A stretch of DNA of 30,134 nt from JBDNFP01 sp041689775 (GTDB lineage Bacteria > Bacteroidota > Bacteroidia > Cytophagales > Spirosomataceae): NCBI GenBank assembly GCA_041689775.1, contig JBDNFP010000317.1:1-30134 (forward strand), in the 5' to 3' direction. The notes beneath the pieces were generated by a model. It saw only the letters and a list, made by a program, of their open reading frames with translations. It searched no databases and was not told where the DNA came from. The stretch's first letter is position 1. Every line of letters begins with the position of its first letter. The position numbers and the translations under genes were made by a program. Below are positions 22,986-29,997 of this stretch, piece after piece.

Positions 22986-23894
22986 TCACATAGCATCGAA
23001 CTTTGACATGACGCTCATTTTTTCGTACAGTTCTGTAAGCGAAAGTTGGGCGGTCCGGGTGTCTTTCCAGTCTTTCAGGATAACCCCAAGCGTTTGCTCG
23101 ATCAGGTCTTTGGGTAGATGGTCGAAGTGGAGAGCCGCCAAGGCAGTGGCCCAGTCAATTGTTTCGGCTATGCCCGGTGTCTTTTCGAGCCTGAGTTGGC
23201 GTAGTCCCTGCATAAATCGACATATTTGTTCGGCTAGTTGTTGGGGTATCTGAGGTACTTTCCCCCGTACAATAGCTAACTCTTTTTCGTAGTCGGGATA
23301 ATCTATCCAGAGGTACAAACACCGGCGACGCAGGGCTTCTGATAACTCGCGCACCCGGTTACCGGTTACGATTACCTGCGGGATGTGCGTTGCTTTGATG
23401 GTACCTATTTCCGGGATGGTAATCTGCCATTCGGAAAGTACCTCCAAAAGAAAGCTTTCAAACTCCTCATCGGCCCGATCCACTTCGTCGATCAGCAGTA
23501 CGGGTGATTTATGGTGGGTAATGGCTTGCAACAGCGGACGTTTCATGAGAAATTTCTCACTGAACATCTCCTCTTCCAAGTCATCAAGGGGTTTACCCTC
23601 GTTGCCCCTTGCTTCAATCATCTTTAAATGGAGTAATTGCCGCTGATAGTTCCATTCGTACAAGGCGTGGGAGGCATCGAGGCCCTCGTAGCATTGCAAA
23701 CGAATCAGATCGGTATCTAGCGCGCGGGCCATGACCTTCGCGATTTCTGTCTTTCCTACGCCGGCCGGTCCCTCAATGAGGAGGGGTTTTTGTAGTTGCA
23801 TCGAAAGATAAACTGCCATCGTTACGGAGGGTTCGGTAATGTACCCTTCGGTTCTTAACAGGTCAGCAATGCGTTGTAGTTCGGTGTTATGCAT
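22986..23894 (-). CDS. coxD: MoxR-family AAA+ ATPase (CoxD-like)
   Basis: A 302-residue ATPase of the MoxR/AAA_5 group. Walker A is GPAGVGKT (42-49), Walker B VLLIDEVD (132-139), sensor 1 VIVTGNRVREL and the arginine-finger region LRRRCLYLW (188-196). In Oligotropha-type cox clusters CoxD is an ATPase that, with the VWA protein CoxE, completes the Mo active site of the apo-hydroxylase; here the same pair follows directly on the hydroxylase genes in the same direction. ATG at 23894 gives MHNTELQRIADLLR, typical of the family. The stop at 22986-22988 overlaps a GTG that could start coxE. It lies 107 bases downstream of coxM. Confidence 0.92.
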   Translation of the reverse strand: MHNTELQRIADLLRTEGYITEPSVTMAVYLSMQLQKPLLIEGPAGVGKTEIAKVMARALDTDLIRLQCYEGLDASHALYEWNYQRQLLHLKMIEARGNEGKPLDDLEEEMFSEKFLMKRPLLQAITHHKSPVLLIDEVDRADEEFESFLLEVLSEWQITIPEIGTIKATHIPQVIVTGNRVRELSEALRRRCLYLWIDYPDYEKELAIVRGKVPQIPQQLAEQICRFMQGLRQLRLEKTPGIAETIDWATALAALHFDHLPKDLIEQTLGVILKDWKDTRTAQLSLTELYEKMSVMSKFDAM

Positions 23895-23913
23895 CTGGTT
23901 TTTTTAATGATAA

Positions 23914-23987
23914 AAGGGTTAAAGGTAAACGGTTGAAAGAGCTATACGTGAAGTTATAACTATTGAACCTTTTACTCTTTAACCCTT
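23914..23987. repeat. Inverted repeat AAGGGTTAAAG in the coxM-coxD spacer
   Basis: AAGGGTTAAAG (23914-23924) is mirrored by CTTTAACCCTT (23977-23987); 52 bases lie between. Both arms are flanked by further partly matching words (AAAGGTAAAC and AACCTTTTACT). No T-tract follows. Confidence 0.7.
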
Positions 23988-24001
23988 ACCCTTACGTACT
24001 T

Positions 24002-24826
24002 TTATTGCAGCGCTTTGAGTGCTCGTTTACAATAGACCCGGGCCAAATGATGGCGGTAAGTTTCCGAAGCATAGTGGTCTACGTTGAGTTCAACACCTTC
24101 GGCTGTTTCGGCAGAGGCGGCCTCAATGGCGCTATCCGACCAATCGCCAACGGCGGCTTCTACGTTAGTATCACGGAAGGTGGTGTCGGTAACTCCCGTA
24201 AAAGCTACCCGGGCTGAGTTATCGGGGTAGCGCACCGCTGCGCAACCCACAATGGCAAAGCGGGAAGCGGGCTGAACAAACTTCTGATACGTCATCCGGG
24301 TACCAGCCGGAGGAATTGGGAACCGTATTTGCGTGATAATTTCTCCCTCTTCGAGGGCAGTGGCATAAAAGCCGGTAAAGAAGTCTTCGGCGGCAATACT
24401 CCGGGTACCAGATTTACCTTGGACAACTACCGTCCCCGCTGCGGCTAATACCATAGCGGGCCAGTCGGCGGATGGATCGGCGTGGGCAATACTACCCCCC
24501 AGCGTTCCTTTATGCCGGATCATCGGATCACCGATCAGTGCGGCCCCTTCGGCAAACATGGGTAGGTGCTCAATGATCAGGGCTGACTTTATAATGTCGG
24601 TATGGGTGGTCGTAGCACCAATAACAATCTCGGTTCCCTCGTGCTTGATACCCCGTAAAGAAGCAATACGAGCAATATCTACCAGTTTTTCGGGTGCACT
24701 CAGGCGTAGTTTAAGCGCCGGGATCAGGCTGTGACCTCCTGCCAAGAGTTTGCTGTCATCGCTCATCATCTCCAAAGCTTCTTCGACCGTAGCGGGCCGG
24801 GCGTATTCAAAATCGTATGAAATCAT
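24002..24826 (-). CDS. coxM: FAD-binding medium subunit of a molybdenum hydroxylase (CoxM-like)
   Basis: A 274-residue subunit that passes electrons from the Mo centre through FAD to the acceptor. The two FAD-binding motifs are AGGHSLIPALK at 29-39 and TLGGSIAHADPSADWP at 108-123, as in CoxM and xanthine dehydrogenase FAD subunits (FAD_binding_5 then CO_deh_flav_C). The C-terminal domain starts near EAAVGDWSDSAIEAAS and ends with the conserved HLARVYCKRALKAL. Length is normal for CoxM. It is the third hydroxylase gene in the order S-L-M, with 112 bases between the stop of coxL and its start. Confidence 0.95.
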   Translation of the reverse strand: MISYDFEYARPATVEEALEMMSDDSKLLAGGHSLIPALKLRLSAPEKLVDIARIASLRGIKHEGTEIVIGATTTHTDIIKSALIIEHLPMFAEGAALIGDPMIRHKGTLGGSIAHADPSADWPAMVLAAAGTVVVQGKSGTRSIAAEDFFTGFYATALEEGEIITQIRFPIPPAGTRMTYQKFVQPASRFAIVGCAAVRYPDNSARVAFTGVTDTTFRDTNVEAAVGDWSDSAIEAASAETAEGVELNVDHYASETYRHHLARVYCKRALKALQ

Positions 24827-24938
24827 AGTTTTAAGATCTTAGATTAGTAGCCGAAAGGCCGTTAGCTATTTCTTGATTTAAGGAATAAAGGAAGGCCGAT
24901 ACTGTCTTTTGACCAGCCATCCTTCGTCAATGAGCTAA

Positions 24939-27317
24939 TTACTGCATGGCCGTCCACACACGCTCGGGGGTCATGGGCATTGCGATATCTTTCACCTTAT
25001 GTCCGCCGCTCCACAGCGCATCGATAACGGCATTCACCACCGCGGGAGTTGAACCAATACACCCTGCTTCTCCTGCTCCTTTTACTCCCAATGGATTATG
25101 GGGGCAGGGCGTTTCCTGACGATCGAGTTCAAACATTGGCAAGTCGTCGGCGCGGGGCATAGCGTAATCCATGTACGAGCCGTTGATCAGCTGACCATTT
25201 TCGTCGTAAATAGCACCTTCCAGTAAGGCCTGACCGATACCTTGGGCTAAGCCGCCATGGATTTGTCCATCGACAATCATGGGATTAATAACATTTCCAA
25301 CGTCGTCTACGGCAATAAACCGCTTCAAGGTTACTTTGCCGGTTTCTTTATCTACTTCTACTACCGCAATGTGGCATCCAAACGGATACGTGAAGTTAGT
25401 AGGATCGTAGAAGCTTGAAAAGTCAAGCCCGGGTTCTAAGCCTTGTGGGTACACGTGGGGCACGTAAGCAGTAAGGGCAACGTCGCCGAAGCTGATAGAT
25501 TTGTCGGTGCCTTTTACCGTCCATTGGCCGCTTTCGTATTCCAGATCCTCGGCGGTACATTCCAGTTTATGGGCCGCTATCTTAGCTCCTTTTTCGAGTA
25601 CCTTCTCAATACTTTTCACGATTGCGGAACCACCCACTGCCAGACTTCGCGAGCCATACGTACCCATACCAAAGGCTACGGCATCGGAGTCTCCGTGAAT
25701 GATATCCACGTCTTCCATCGGTATTCCCAGCTTATCGGCTACTATCTGCGCAAAGGTGGTTTCGTGACCTTGTCCGTGTGAGTGAGATCCTGAGTATACG
25801 CTTACTTTACCAGTAGGCTGTACGCGTACCTGCGCGGATTCGTACAAACCAGCCCGGGCACCCAATGCGCCCACTACGGCCGACGGCGCAATTCCGCAGG
25901 CTTCTATGTAAGTAGAGAAACCTACCCCCAGCAGTTTGCCGTTTTGTAGTGCTTCCTTTTGCATCTCACGGAAGTTTTCGTAGCCGAGCATTTCAACGCC
26001 GCGATCTACTACTCCGTGGTAGTTTCCGGAGTCATATTGTAAGGCAACCTGAGTCTGATAGCCGGGTTGTGTAACGCCGTCAAAAGCGGGAATAAAGTTT
26101 TGCTTACGCAGCTGTATTGGGTCCCTACCCATTTCCAGAGCGGCCAAATCGATCAGTCTTTCCAGTAAATACGTTGCTTCGGGACGACCAGCACCCCGGT
26201 AAGCATCCACGGCCACGGTATGCGTAAATACCCCGCAAAGGTCAATGTGAATCTTGGGCGTGGTGTATAAGCCCTGCAACAGGGTACCATGTAAATAGGT
26301 TGGTACCGCCGGAGCAAACGTAGAAAGGTAGGCACCAAGGTTTGCAAAAGTCTTGATGCGCAGCGCCTTGATGTTACCCTCGGCGTCAAAACCCATTTCG
26401 GCTTTGGTCACGTGGTCGCGGCCGTGGGCGTCGAGCTGGAAGGCCTCCGAACGCGTTTCGGTCCACTTAATCGGACGATTTATCTGCTTGGACGCCCAGG
26501 TAACGAGGGCTTCTTCGGTGTAGTGGAAAATCTTGGAACCAAAGCCTCCTCCCACGTCCGGACCAAGTACGCGCACCTTATGCTCAGGAATACCTAACAC
26601 AAAGGCACACATCAGGAGTCGGATCAGGTGAGGGTTCTGGGTAGAAGTGTACAGGGTGTACTTATCATTCGTATCGTCGTAATCACCGATGTAGGCCCGG
26701 GGCTCGATGGCGTTCGGAATCATCCGCTGATTCACAAAATCTAGGGTAGTGACGTGGGTAGACTCCGCAATGGCAGCATCTACTTCAGCGACCGGATTGC
26801 CCAGCTCCCAGTCGAACGCGAGGTTGCCGGGGGCGTCATCATGTACCAGCGTAGCGCCGTCGTGGGTTGCTTTCTTTGGGTCAGTAACGGCGGCTAATTC
26901 TTCCCATTCTACCTCTACGGCCTCGGCAGCATCTACGGCGGCGACGTAGCTTTCCGCGATAATAACGGCCACGGGGTCTCCAATATGTTTGGCGGTACTT
27001 CCGGTGGCAATGAGTAGTGGGTGGGGAGGCTCCTTCATGGTATCCCCGTTTTTGAAATTAACCTGCCAGCCGGTGGGTACTCCCACAATACCGGTTGCTT
27101 TGATGTCGTCGCCGGTAAAGATTGCTACGACGCCGGGCATATTTTGGGCAGCGGAAATATCTATGCTAAGTACTTTGGCGTGGGCGTAGGGGCTTCGCAC
27201 AAACGAAGCGTGGGTCATACCCAGTAGTTTAATGTCGTCGGTATAGCGGCCTTTACCGGTGATGAAGCGCTTGTCTTCAACGCGCTTTACGGATTGGCCT
27301 ATATATTTGTTGCTCAT
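24939..27317 (-). CDS. coxL: Molybdenum-binding large subunit, form II CO-dehydrogenase-like (CoxL-like)
   Basis: A 792-residue xanthine oxidase family large subunit. Domain order: small a/b hammerhead domain (about 20-150), then the two Moco-binding domains. Marks seen are DVGGGFGSK (254-262), the active-site loop AYRGAGR (372-378), SHSHGQGHETTFAQ (511-524), YGSRS (554-558) and the catalytic Glu750 in GVKGAGEAGCIGS. Form I CO dehydrogenases have AYxCSFR with a Cu-binding Cys at the loop position; AYRGAGR lacks it and defines form II. The enzyme is therefore a Mo hydroxylase whose substrate need not be CO and may be an aldehyde, aromatic or purine-like compound. It is preceded by coxS and followed by coxM. 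No signal peptide, so cytoplasmic or membrane-associated. Confidence 0.96.
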   Translation of the reverse strand: MSNKYIGQSVKRVEDKRFITGKGRYTDDIKLLGMTHASFVRSPYAHAKVLSIDISAAQNMPGVVAIFTGDDIKATGIVGVPTGWQVNFKNGDTMKEPPHPLLIATGSTAKHIGDPVAVIIAESYVAAVDAAEAVEVEWEELAAVTDPKKATHDGATLVHDDAPGNLAFDWELGNPVAEVDAAIAESTHVTTLDFVNQRMIPNAIEPRAYIGDYDDTNDKYTLYTSTQNPHLIRLLMCAFVLGIPEHKVRVLGPDVGGGFGSKIFHYTEEALVTWASKQINRPIKWTETRSEAFQLDAHGRDHVTKAEMGFDAEGNIKALRIKTFANLGAYLSTFAPAVPTYLHGTLLQGLYTTPKIHIDLCGVFTHTVAVDAYRGAGRPEATYLLERLIDLAALEMGRDPIQLRKQNFIPAFDGVTQPGYQTQVALQYDSGNYHGVVDRGVEMLGYENFREMQKEALQNGKLLGVGFSTYIEACGIAPSAVVGALGARAGLYESAQVRVQPTGKVSVYSGSHSHGQGHETTFAQIVADKLGIPMEDVDIIHGDSDAVAFGMGTYGSRSLAVGGSAIVKSIEKVLEKGAKIAAHKLECTAEDLEYESGQWTVKGTDKSISFGDVALTAYVPHVYPQGLEPGLDFSSFYDPTNFTYPFGCHIAVVEVDKETGKVTLKRFIAVDDVGNVINPMIVDGQIHGGLAQGIGQALLEGAIYDENGQLINGSYMDYAMPRADDLPMFELDRQETPCPHNPLGVKGAGEAGCIGSTPAVVNAVIDALWSGGHKVKDIAMPMTPERVWTAMQ

Positions 27318-27340
27318 GGGGAATCAATTTTGAATTAGTG

Positions 27341-27447
27341 ATTGAGAGAATAATTAATGGTAGAATGGTAGGATGATAGAGTGATAGAATATTGTAGGGA
27401 GCTGGTGAAATCATGTTAATAGATTTTAACTCACTCATTCTCTCAAT
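27341..27447. repeat. Inverted repeat ATTGAGAGAAT with GAGTGATAGAAT words, coxS-coxL spacer
   Basis: ATTGAGAGAAT (27341-27351) is mirrored by ATTCTCTCAAT (27437-27447). Between them are GGTAGAATGG, GATAGAGTGATAGAAT and similar variants of the word also found at 1753 and 22797. The right arm extends into the last codons of coxS. Confidence 0.65.
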
Positions 27448-27450
27448 TTA

Positions 27451-27936
27451 TCATTCACTCATTACTGGTTCTTCCTTCATTTTCTCCGCTGCCCACTGAA
27501 TAGACTTTATGATATTATGGTAGCCGGTGCAACGGCAGAAGTTTCCTTCCAGGGCGTGCCGGATTTCAGTTTCTGTTGGGTCAGGGTTGTTGCTTAGCAA
27601 ATCCGTCGCCGACATGATCATACCGGTAGTGCAGAAGCCGCACTGCAATCCGTGGCATTCCTTAAAGCCTTGCTGAACGGGGTGAAGCTCCCCTTTGGTG
27701 GCGAGGCCTTCAATCGTAGTAATCTCGCAGTCGTCTGCCTGTACTGCGAGAATCGTGCATGATTTTGCAGCTACGCCATCGATGTGGATGGTGCAAGAGC
27801 CGCAGCTACTGGTATCGCAGCCGATGTGGGTACCGGTCAGGCTGAGGGTTTCCCGAAGGTAGTGGGCCAGGAGGGTTCGGGGCTCTACATCGTGGGTGTG
27901 TACCTTGCCATTTACTTTTACCGTGATTTGTGCCAT
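27451..27936 (-). CDS. coxS: 2Fe-2S small subunit of a molybdenum hydroxylase (CoxS-like)
   Basis: A 161-residue iron-sulfur subunit. ATG at 27936 gives MAQITVKVNGKVHTHDVEPRT; the frame is open upstream but that would overlap coxG and adds unconserved residues. The N-terminal plant-type cluster is bound by Cys40, Cys45, Cys48 and Cys60 (HIGCDTSSCGSC and KSC). The C-terminal helical cluster uses Cys99, Cys102, Cys134 and Cys136 (LQCGFC and FCRC). All eight ligands are present, so electron transfer from the Mo site to FAD should be intact. The short tail EEPVMSE is encoded partly by repeat sequence shared with the adjoining spacer. It is the first of the three structural genes; coxG ends 106 bases upstream. 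Confidence 0.95.
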   Translation of the reverse strand: MAQITVKVNGKVHTHDVEPRTLLAHYLRETLSLTGTHIGCDTSSCGSCTIHIDGVAAKSCTILAVQADDCEITTIEGLATKGELHPVQQGFKECHGLQCGFCTTGMIMSATDLLSNNPDPTETEIRHALEGNFCRCTGYHNIIKSIQWAAEKMKEEPVMSE

Positions 27937-28042
27937 AGTTTTTTGGGTCAAAAGGTTAATGATTAAAATTGTTAAGTTGGAATAGTCTATCAGTAATTGA
28001 GATGCTATAATTGGAGTTTGGGGTAAGACATACCTTTCTTTC

Positions 28043-28486
28043 CTACCCCTTTTTAATTTCTTCTTCAAAATTCTCGAAAAATTGCTTTGTCAGCGAATGC
28101 GCCACGCCGCTCATGACGCGGTTTCCGGTACGGGCCAATAGCCCGGAAAGCCTGGCTCCTCCATCAAACGCCAATTCGGTATGGCCCTCGTCGGTTGATT
28201 TTAGATCAATTCGTACGGTAGCATTCGCGTTTCCTATCTTGCTGTTTTGCTGCACGTGCAGGGTGTAGCCTTCACCTTCGCGGATATCTTCCAAGGTAAG
28301 CCCACCGGAGAAAGAACCACTAACGGGTCCCATCTTGATTTGAGCGATTGCCTTGTACTCATTGTCTCCGGTTTTTTCAAGGCTTGTGATGCCCGGTACA
28401 ATGCGGGCCAATATATCGGTATCCATCAGCATAGACCATACGGCTCCGGTCGGTGCGTTCAGAATGTGTGAACCATTTAAATCCAT
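28043..28486 (-). CDS. coxG: SRPBCC/CoxG family protein
   Basis: A 147-residue protein of the CoxG (START/Bet v1-like) family. It begins MDLNGSHILNAPTGAVWSML, then VPGITSLEKTGDNEYKAIAQI, KMGPVSGSFSGGLTL, and the ending LARTGNRVMSGVAHSLTKQFF. In classical CO dehydrogenase operons CoxG anchors the enzyme to the membrane; the C-terminal membrane helix reported there is not evident in this short form, so another role (assembly, or binding a hydrophobic cofactor or substrate) is possible. It is the first gene of the operon, 30 bases downstream of a good promoter box. Its stop lies near a GGGGTA/TACCCC inverted repeat. Confidence 0.85.
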   Translation of the reverse strand: MDLNGSHILNAPTGAVWSMLMDTDILARIVPGITSLEKTGDNEYKAIAQIKMGPVSGSFSGGLTLEDIREGEGYTLHVQQNSKIGNANATVRIDLKSTDEGHTELAFDGGARLSGLLARTGNRVMSGVAHSLTKQFFENFEEEIKKG

Positions 28487-28515
28487 AGTTTTCCAATCAT
28501 AAAAGTGATACAGTT

Positions 28516-28523
28516 CAAATTTA
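28516..28523 (-). promoter_or_regulatory. -7 promoter box for the coxG-coxE operon
   Basis: On the minus strand TAAATTTG matches TAnnTTTG exactly, 30 bases before the coxG ATG. No exact -33 TTTG is at the usual spacing, which fits a promoter needing an activator such as the adjacent AraC-family protein. Confidence 0.5.
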
Positions 28524-28526
28524 TAC

Positions 28527-28585
28527 TAGAATTATTCTATTTGCTAATACAATTACATCATCCTGCTATACGATTCTATCAGAAT
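28527..28585. promoter_or_regulatory. Two palindromes sharing AGAAT half-sites upstream of the cox promoter
   Basis: TAGAATTATTCTA (28527-28539) is a perfect palindrome just beyond the -7 box. ATTCTATCAGAAT (28573-28585) is built of the same half-sites in the opposite arrangement. Placement makes them candidate operators for the regulator of the operon. Binding is inferred. Confidence 0.4.
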
Positions 28586-28642
28586 TGAGAAATTGTAAAT
28601 TATATCTAAGGGGGAAGGTGCTAGTAAGGGTACTATTAGGTA

Positions 28643-29626
28643 CTAATATGCTCCGTTCTTCCAAGAGTCAGAAGTAGCCCAAAGGGCGTTCTGGGATGTC
28701 AAACGAGCTTTCTGTCGCTCACGAAACTGGGTAGGTGTTACCCCGAGTTGCCGTCGGAATACTTTCAGGAAGTAGTTTGCTTGATTGAAGCCGCACTCAA
28801 AGGCAATTTCTGTTACGTTTAACCCGGTAGTAGACAAGAGTTGGGTCGCCTGATGGATGCGCTCACGGTTGATAAATTCAACGGGAGAGAAACCAAACTG
28901 CTGCTTGAAACATCGGTAAAAATGGGGTTCGCTCATGCAAGCCTTTTCGGCCAGGGTAGTTACCGAAAGATTATCCCGCAAGTGTTCCCGCAGGTATTGT
29001 ACCGCGAAAGCAAGCCGGTTCTGGTTGGTAAATGCGGTCGCATCGGTTAAAAGCATACGCCTTGCCTTCGTTTGCATCAAGCGGATAGTAAGTTCCTGTA
29101 AAATGAGCCCGGCAAAGACATCACGGGCAGCATTTCCTTCGGCACAAACATAGATCAAGCGGTTGAGCAACTGGTTGATCGCCTCATCGTTGGTAAAGTA
29201 GAGATTATCAGGCGTAAATTCCCATCCCTGAGGGCTATCGATTAAGGGATAGCGCTCGTTGAGCTGATCGGTGAGTTGAAGGACTCTTTCCTGTGAAAGT
29301 GATAAAGCGAGACATTGGGTAGGGTTTTGCTCAGCGGCTTCCGGGAAATCGATCCGCATGCTACTCTTGCCCGGTACGATAACCGATTCTCCGGGGTAAA
29401 AGTCAAAAGCCGGGGTGCCTTCCAGATGCATTACCTTTTTACCGTGAATCATACTAGCCAACACAGGAACAGAGAAGGTTAACTCTACATTTGTTGCCGT
29501 TGCGTGAGTTTCGTAGATATTCAATTCTGCCATTTCCAGCGAATAGACGGTGCGGTTCTCAACCATATCTTCCAGTTTTCGCCCTGCAAGGTGAGTTGAG
29601 ATATCAAGATTATTTTTTGTCTTCAT
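28643..29626 (-). CDS. AraC family transcriptional regulator (YqhC-like)
   Basis: A 327-residue regulator. The N-terminal half (about 15-200) resembles the AraC_N domain of the YqhC type, with PVLASMIHGKKVMHLEG, FYPGESVIVPGKSSMRIDFP and CLALSLSQERVLQL. The C-terminal 100 residues carry the two helix-turn-helix units: LSVTTLAEKACMSEPHFYRC and LNVTEIAFECGFNQANYFLK, ending VTPTQFRERQK. YqhC in E. coli answers aldehydes and controls an aldehyde reductase, so an aldehyde-type signal is possible (inference). It lies directly upstream of the cox operon in the same direction, with 156 bases between, and probably controls it. Its own start region contains a tandemly repeated promoter-like element. Confidence 0.9.
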   Translation of the reverse strand: MKTKNNLDISTHLAGRKLEDMVENRTVYSLEMAELNIYETHATATNVELTFSVPVLASMIHGKKVMHLEGTPAFDFYPGESVIVPGKSSMRIDFPEAAEQNPTQCLALSLSQERVLQLTDQLNERYPLIDSPQGWEFTPDNLYFTNDEAINQLLNRLIYVCAEGNAARDVFAGLILQELTIRLMQTKARRMLLTDATAFTNQNRLAFAVQYLREHLRDNLSVTTLAEKACMSEPHFYRCFKQQFGFSPVEFINRERIHQATQLLSTTGLNVTEIAFECGFNQANYFLKVFRRQLGVTPTQFRERQKARLTSQNALWATSDSWKNGAY

Positions 29627-29705
29627 AATGACTGGGACCCCGATTCGATGCAGGCGGGCAAAGTTTTATTAGTATAGAATGTAGAAACCAAGTGATTACT
29701 TCACT

Positions 29706-29735
29706 ATTATCAAATATATGATTATCAAATATATG
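29706..29735. repeat. Perfect 15-base tandem duplication upstream of the AraC gene
   Basis: ATTATCAAATATATG occurs twice back to back (29706-29720 and 29721-29735). Each copy contains CAAATATA, which on the minus strand reads TATATTTG, an exact TAnnTTTG -7 box. Two promoter starts 15 bases apart could thus serve the AraC gene about 80-110 bases downstream. Confidence 0.65.
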
Positions 29736-29895
29736 TAATTTTTAAATGAAATAATACCACACAAAAGACAAATCAATCTTGATAGATCAATTAAGTGTCT
29801 GTTTAGAAATGAGGGTAGGTAAGTACCTTTCGAGGCAGGGATCAGAATACATAGGTAGGAGGAGGAGGTTACTATAACTAATTCAGAAAAATGTG

Positions 29896-29997
29896 ATGAA
29901 AAAGAAATACGATTTGATTGTTATTGGTGCTGGTAGTGGGGGCTTGGGGTCTTCATTAGCGGCGCATGCTATCGAGCTAAATGTACTTCTGATTTAG
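29896..29997 (+). pseudogene. N-terminal fragment of an NAD(P)/FAD-dependent oxidoreductase, interrupted by an IS
   Basis: ATG at 29896 starts MKKKYDLIVIGAGSGGLGSS, a Rossmann beta-alpha-beta with GAGSGG typical of mercuric reductase/dihydrolipoamide dehydrogenase-like flavoproteins, then LAAHAIELNVLLI and TAG at 29995-29997. Family members continue with LLIEK and the redox-active CxxxxC motif; here sequence similarity stops after the second strand, at the point where an insertion sequence begins. Only 33 codons remain in the window. A purine-rich AGGAGGAGG lies about 30 bases upstream. The rest of the gene may lie beyond the IS, outside the window. Confidence 0.7.

Noticed and set aside
24939..27317. 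Calling the large subunit a true aerobic CO dehydrogenase
   Set aside because: The active-site loop is AYRGAGR, not AYxCSFR, so the Cu-ligating Cys of CO dehydrogenase is absent.
28011..28268. Plus-strand frames over the cox operon
   Set aside because: All are antisense to conserved hydroxylase genes and show no family features.
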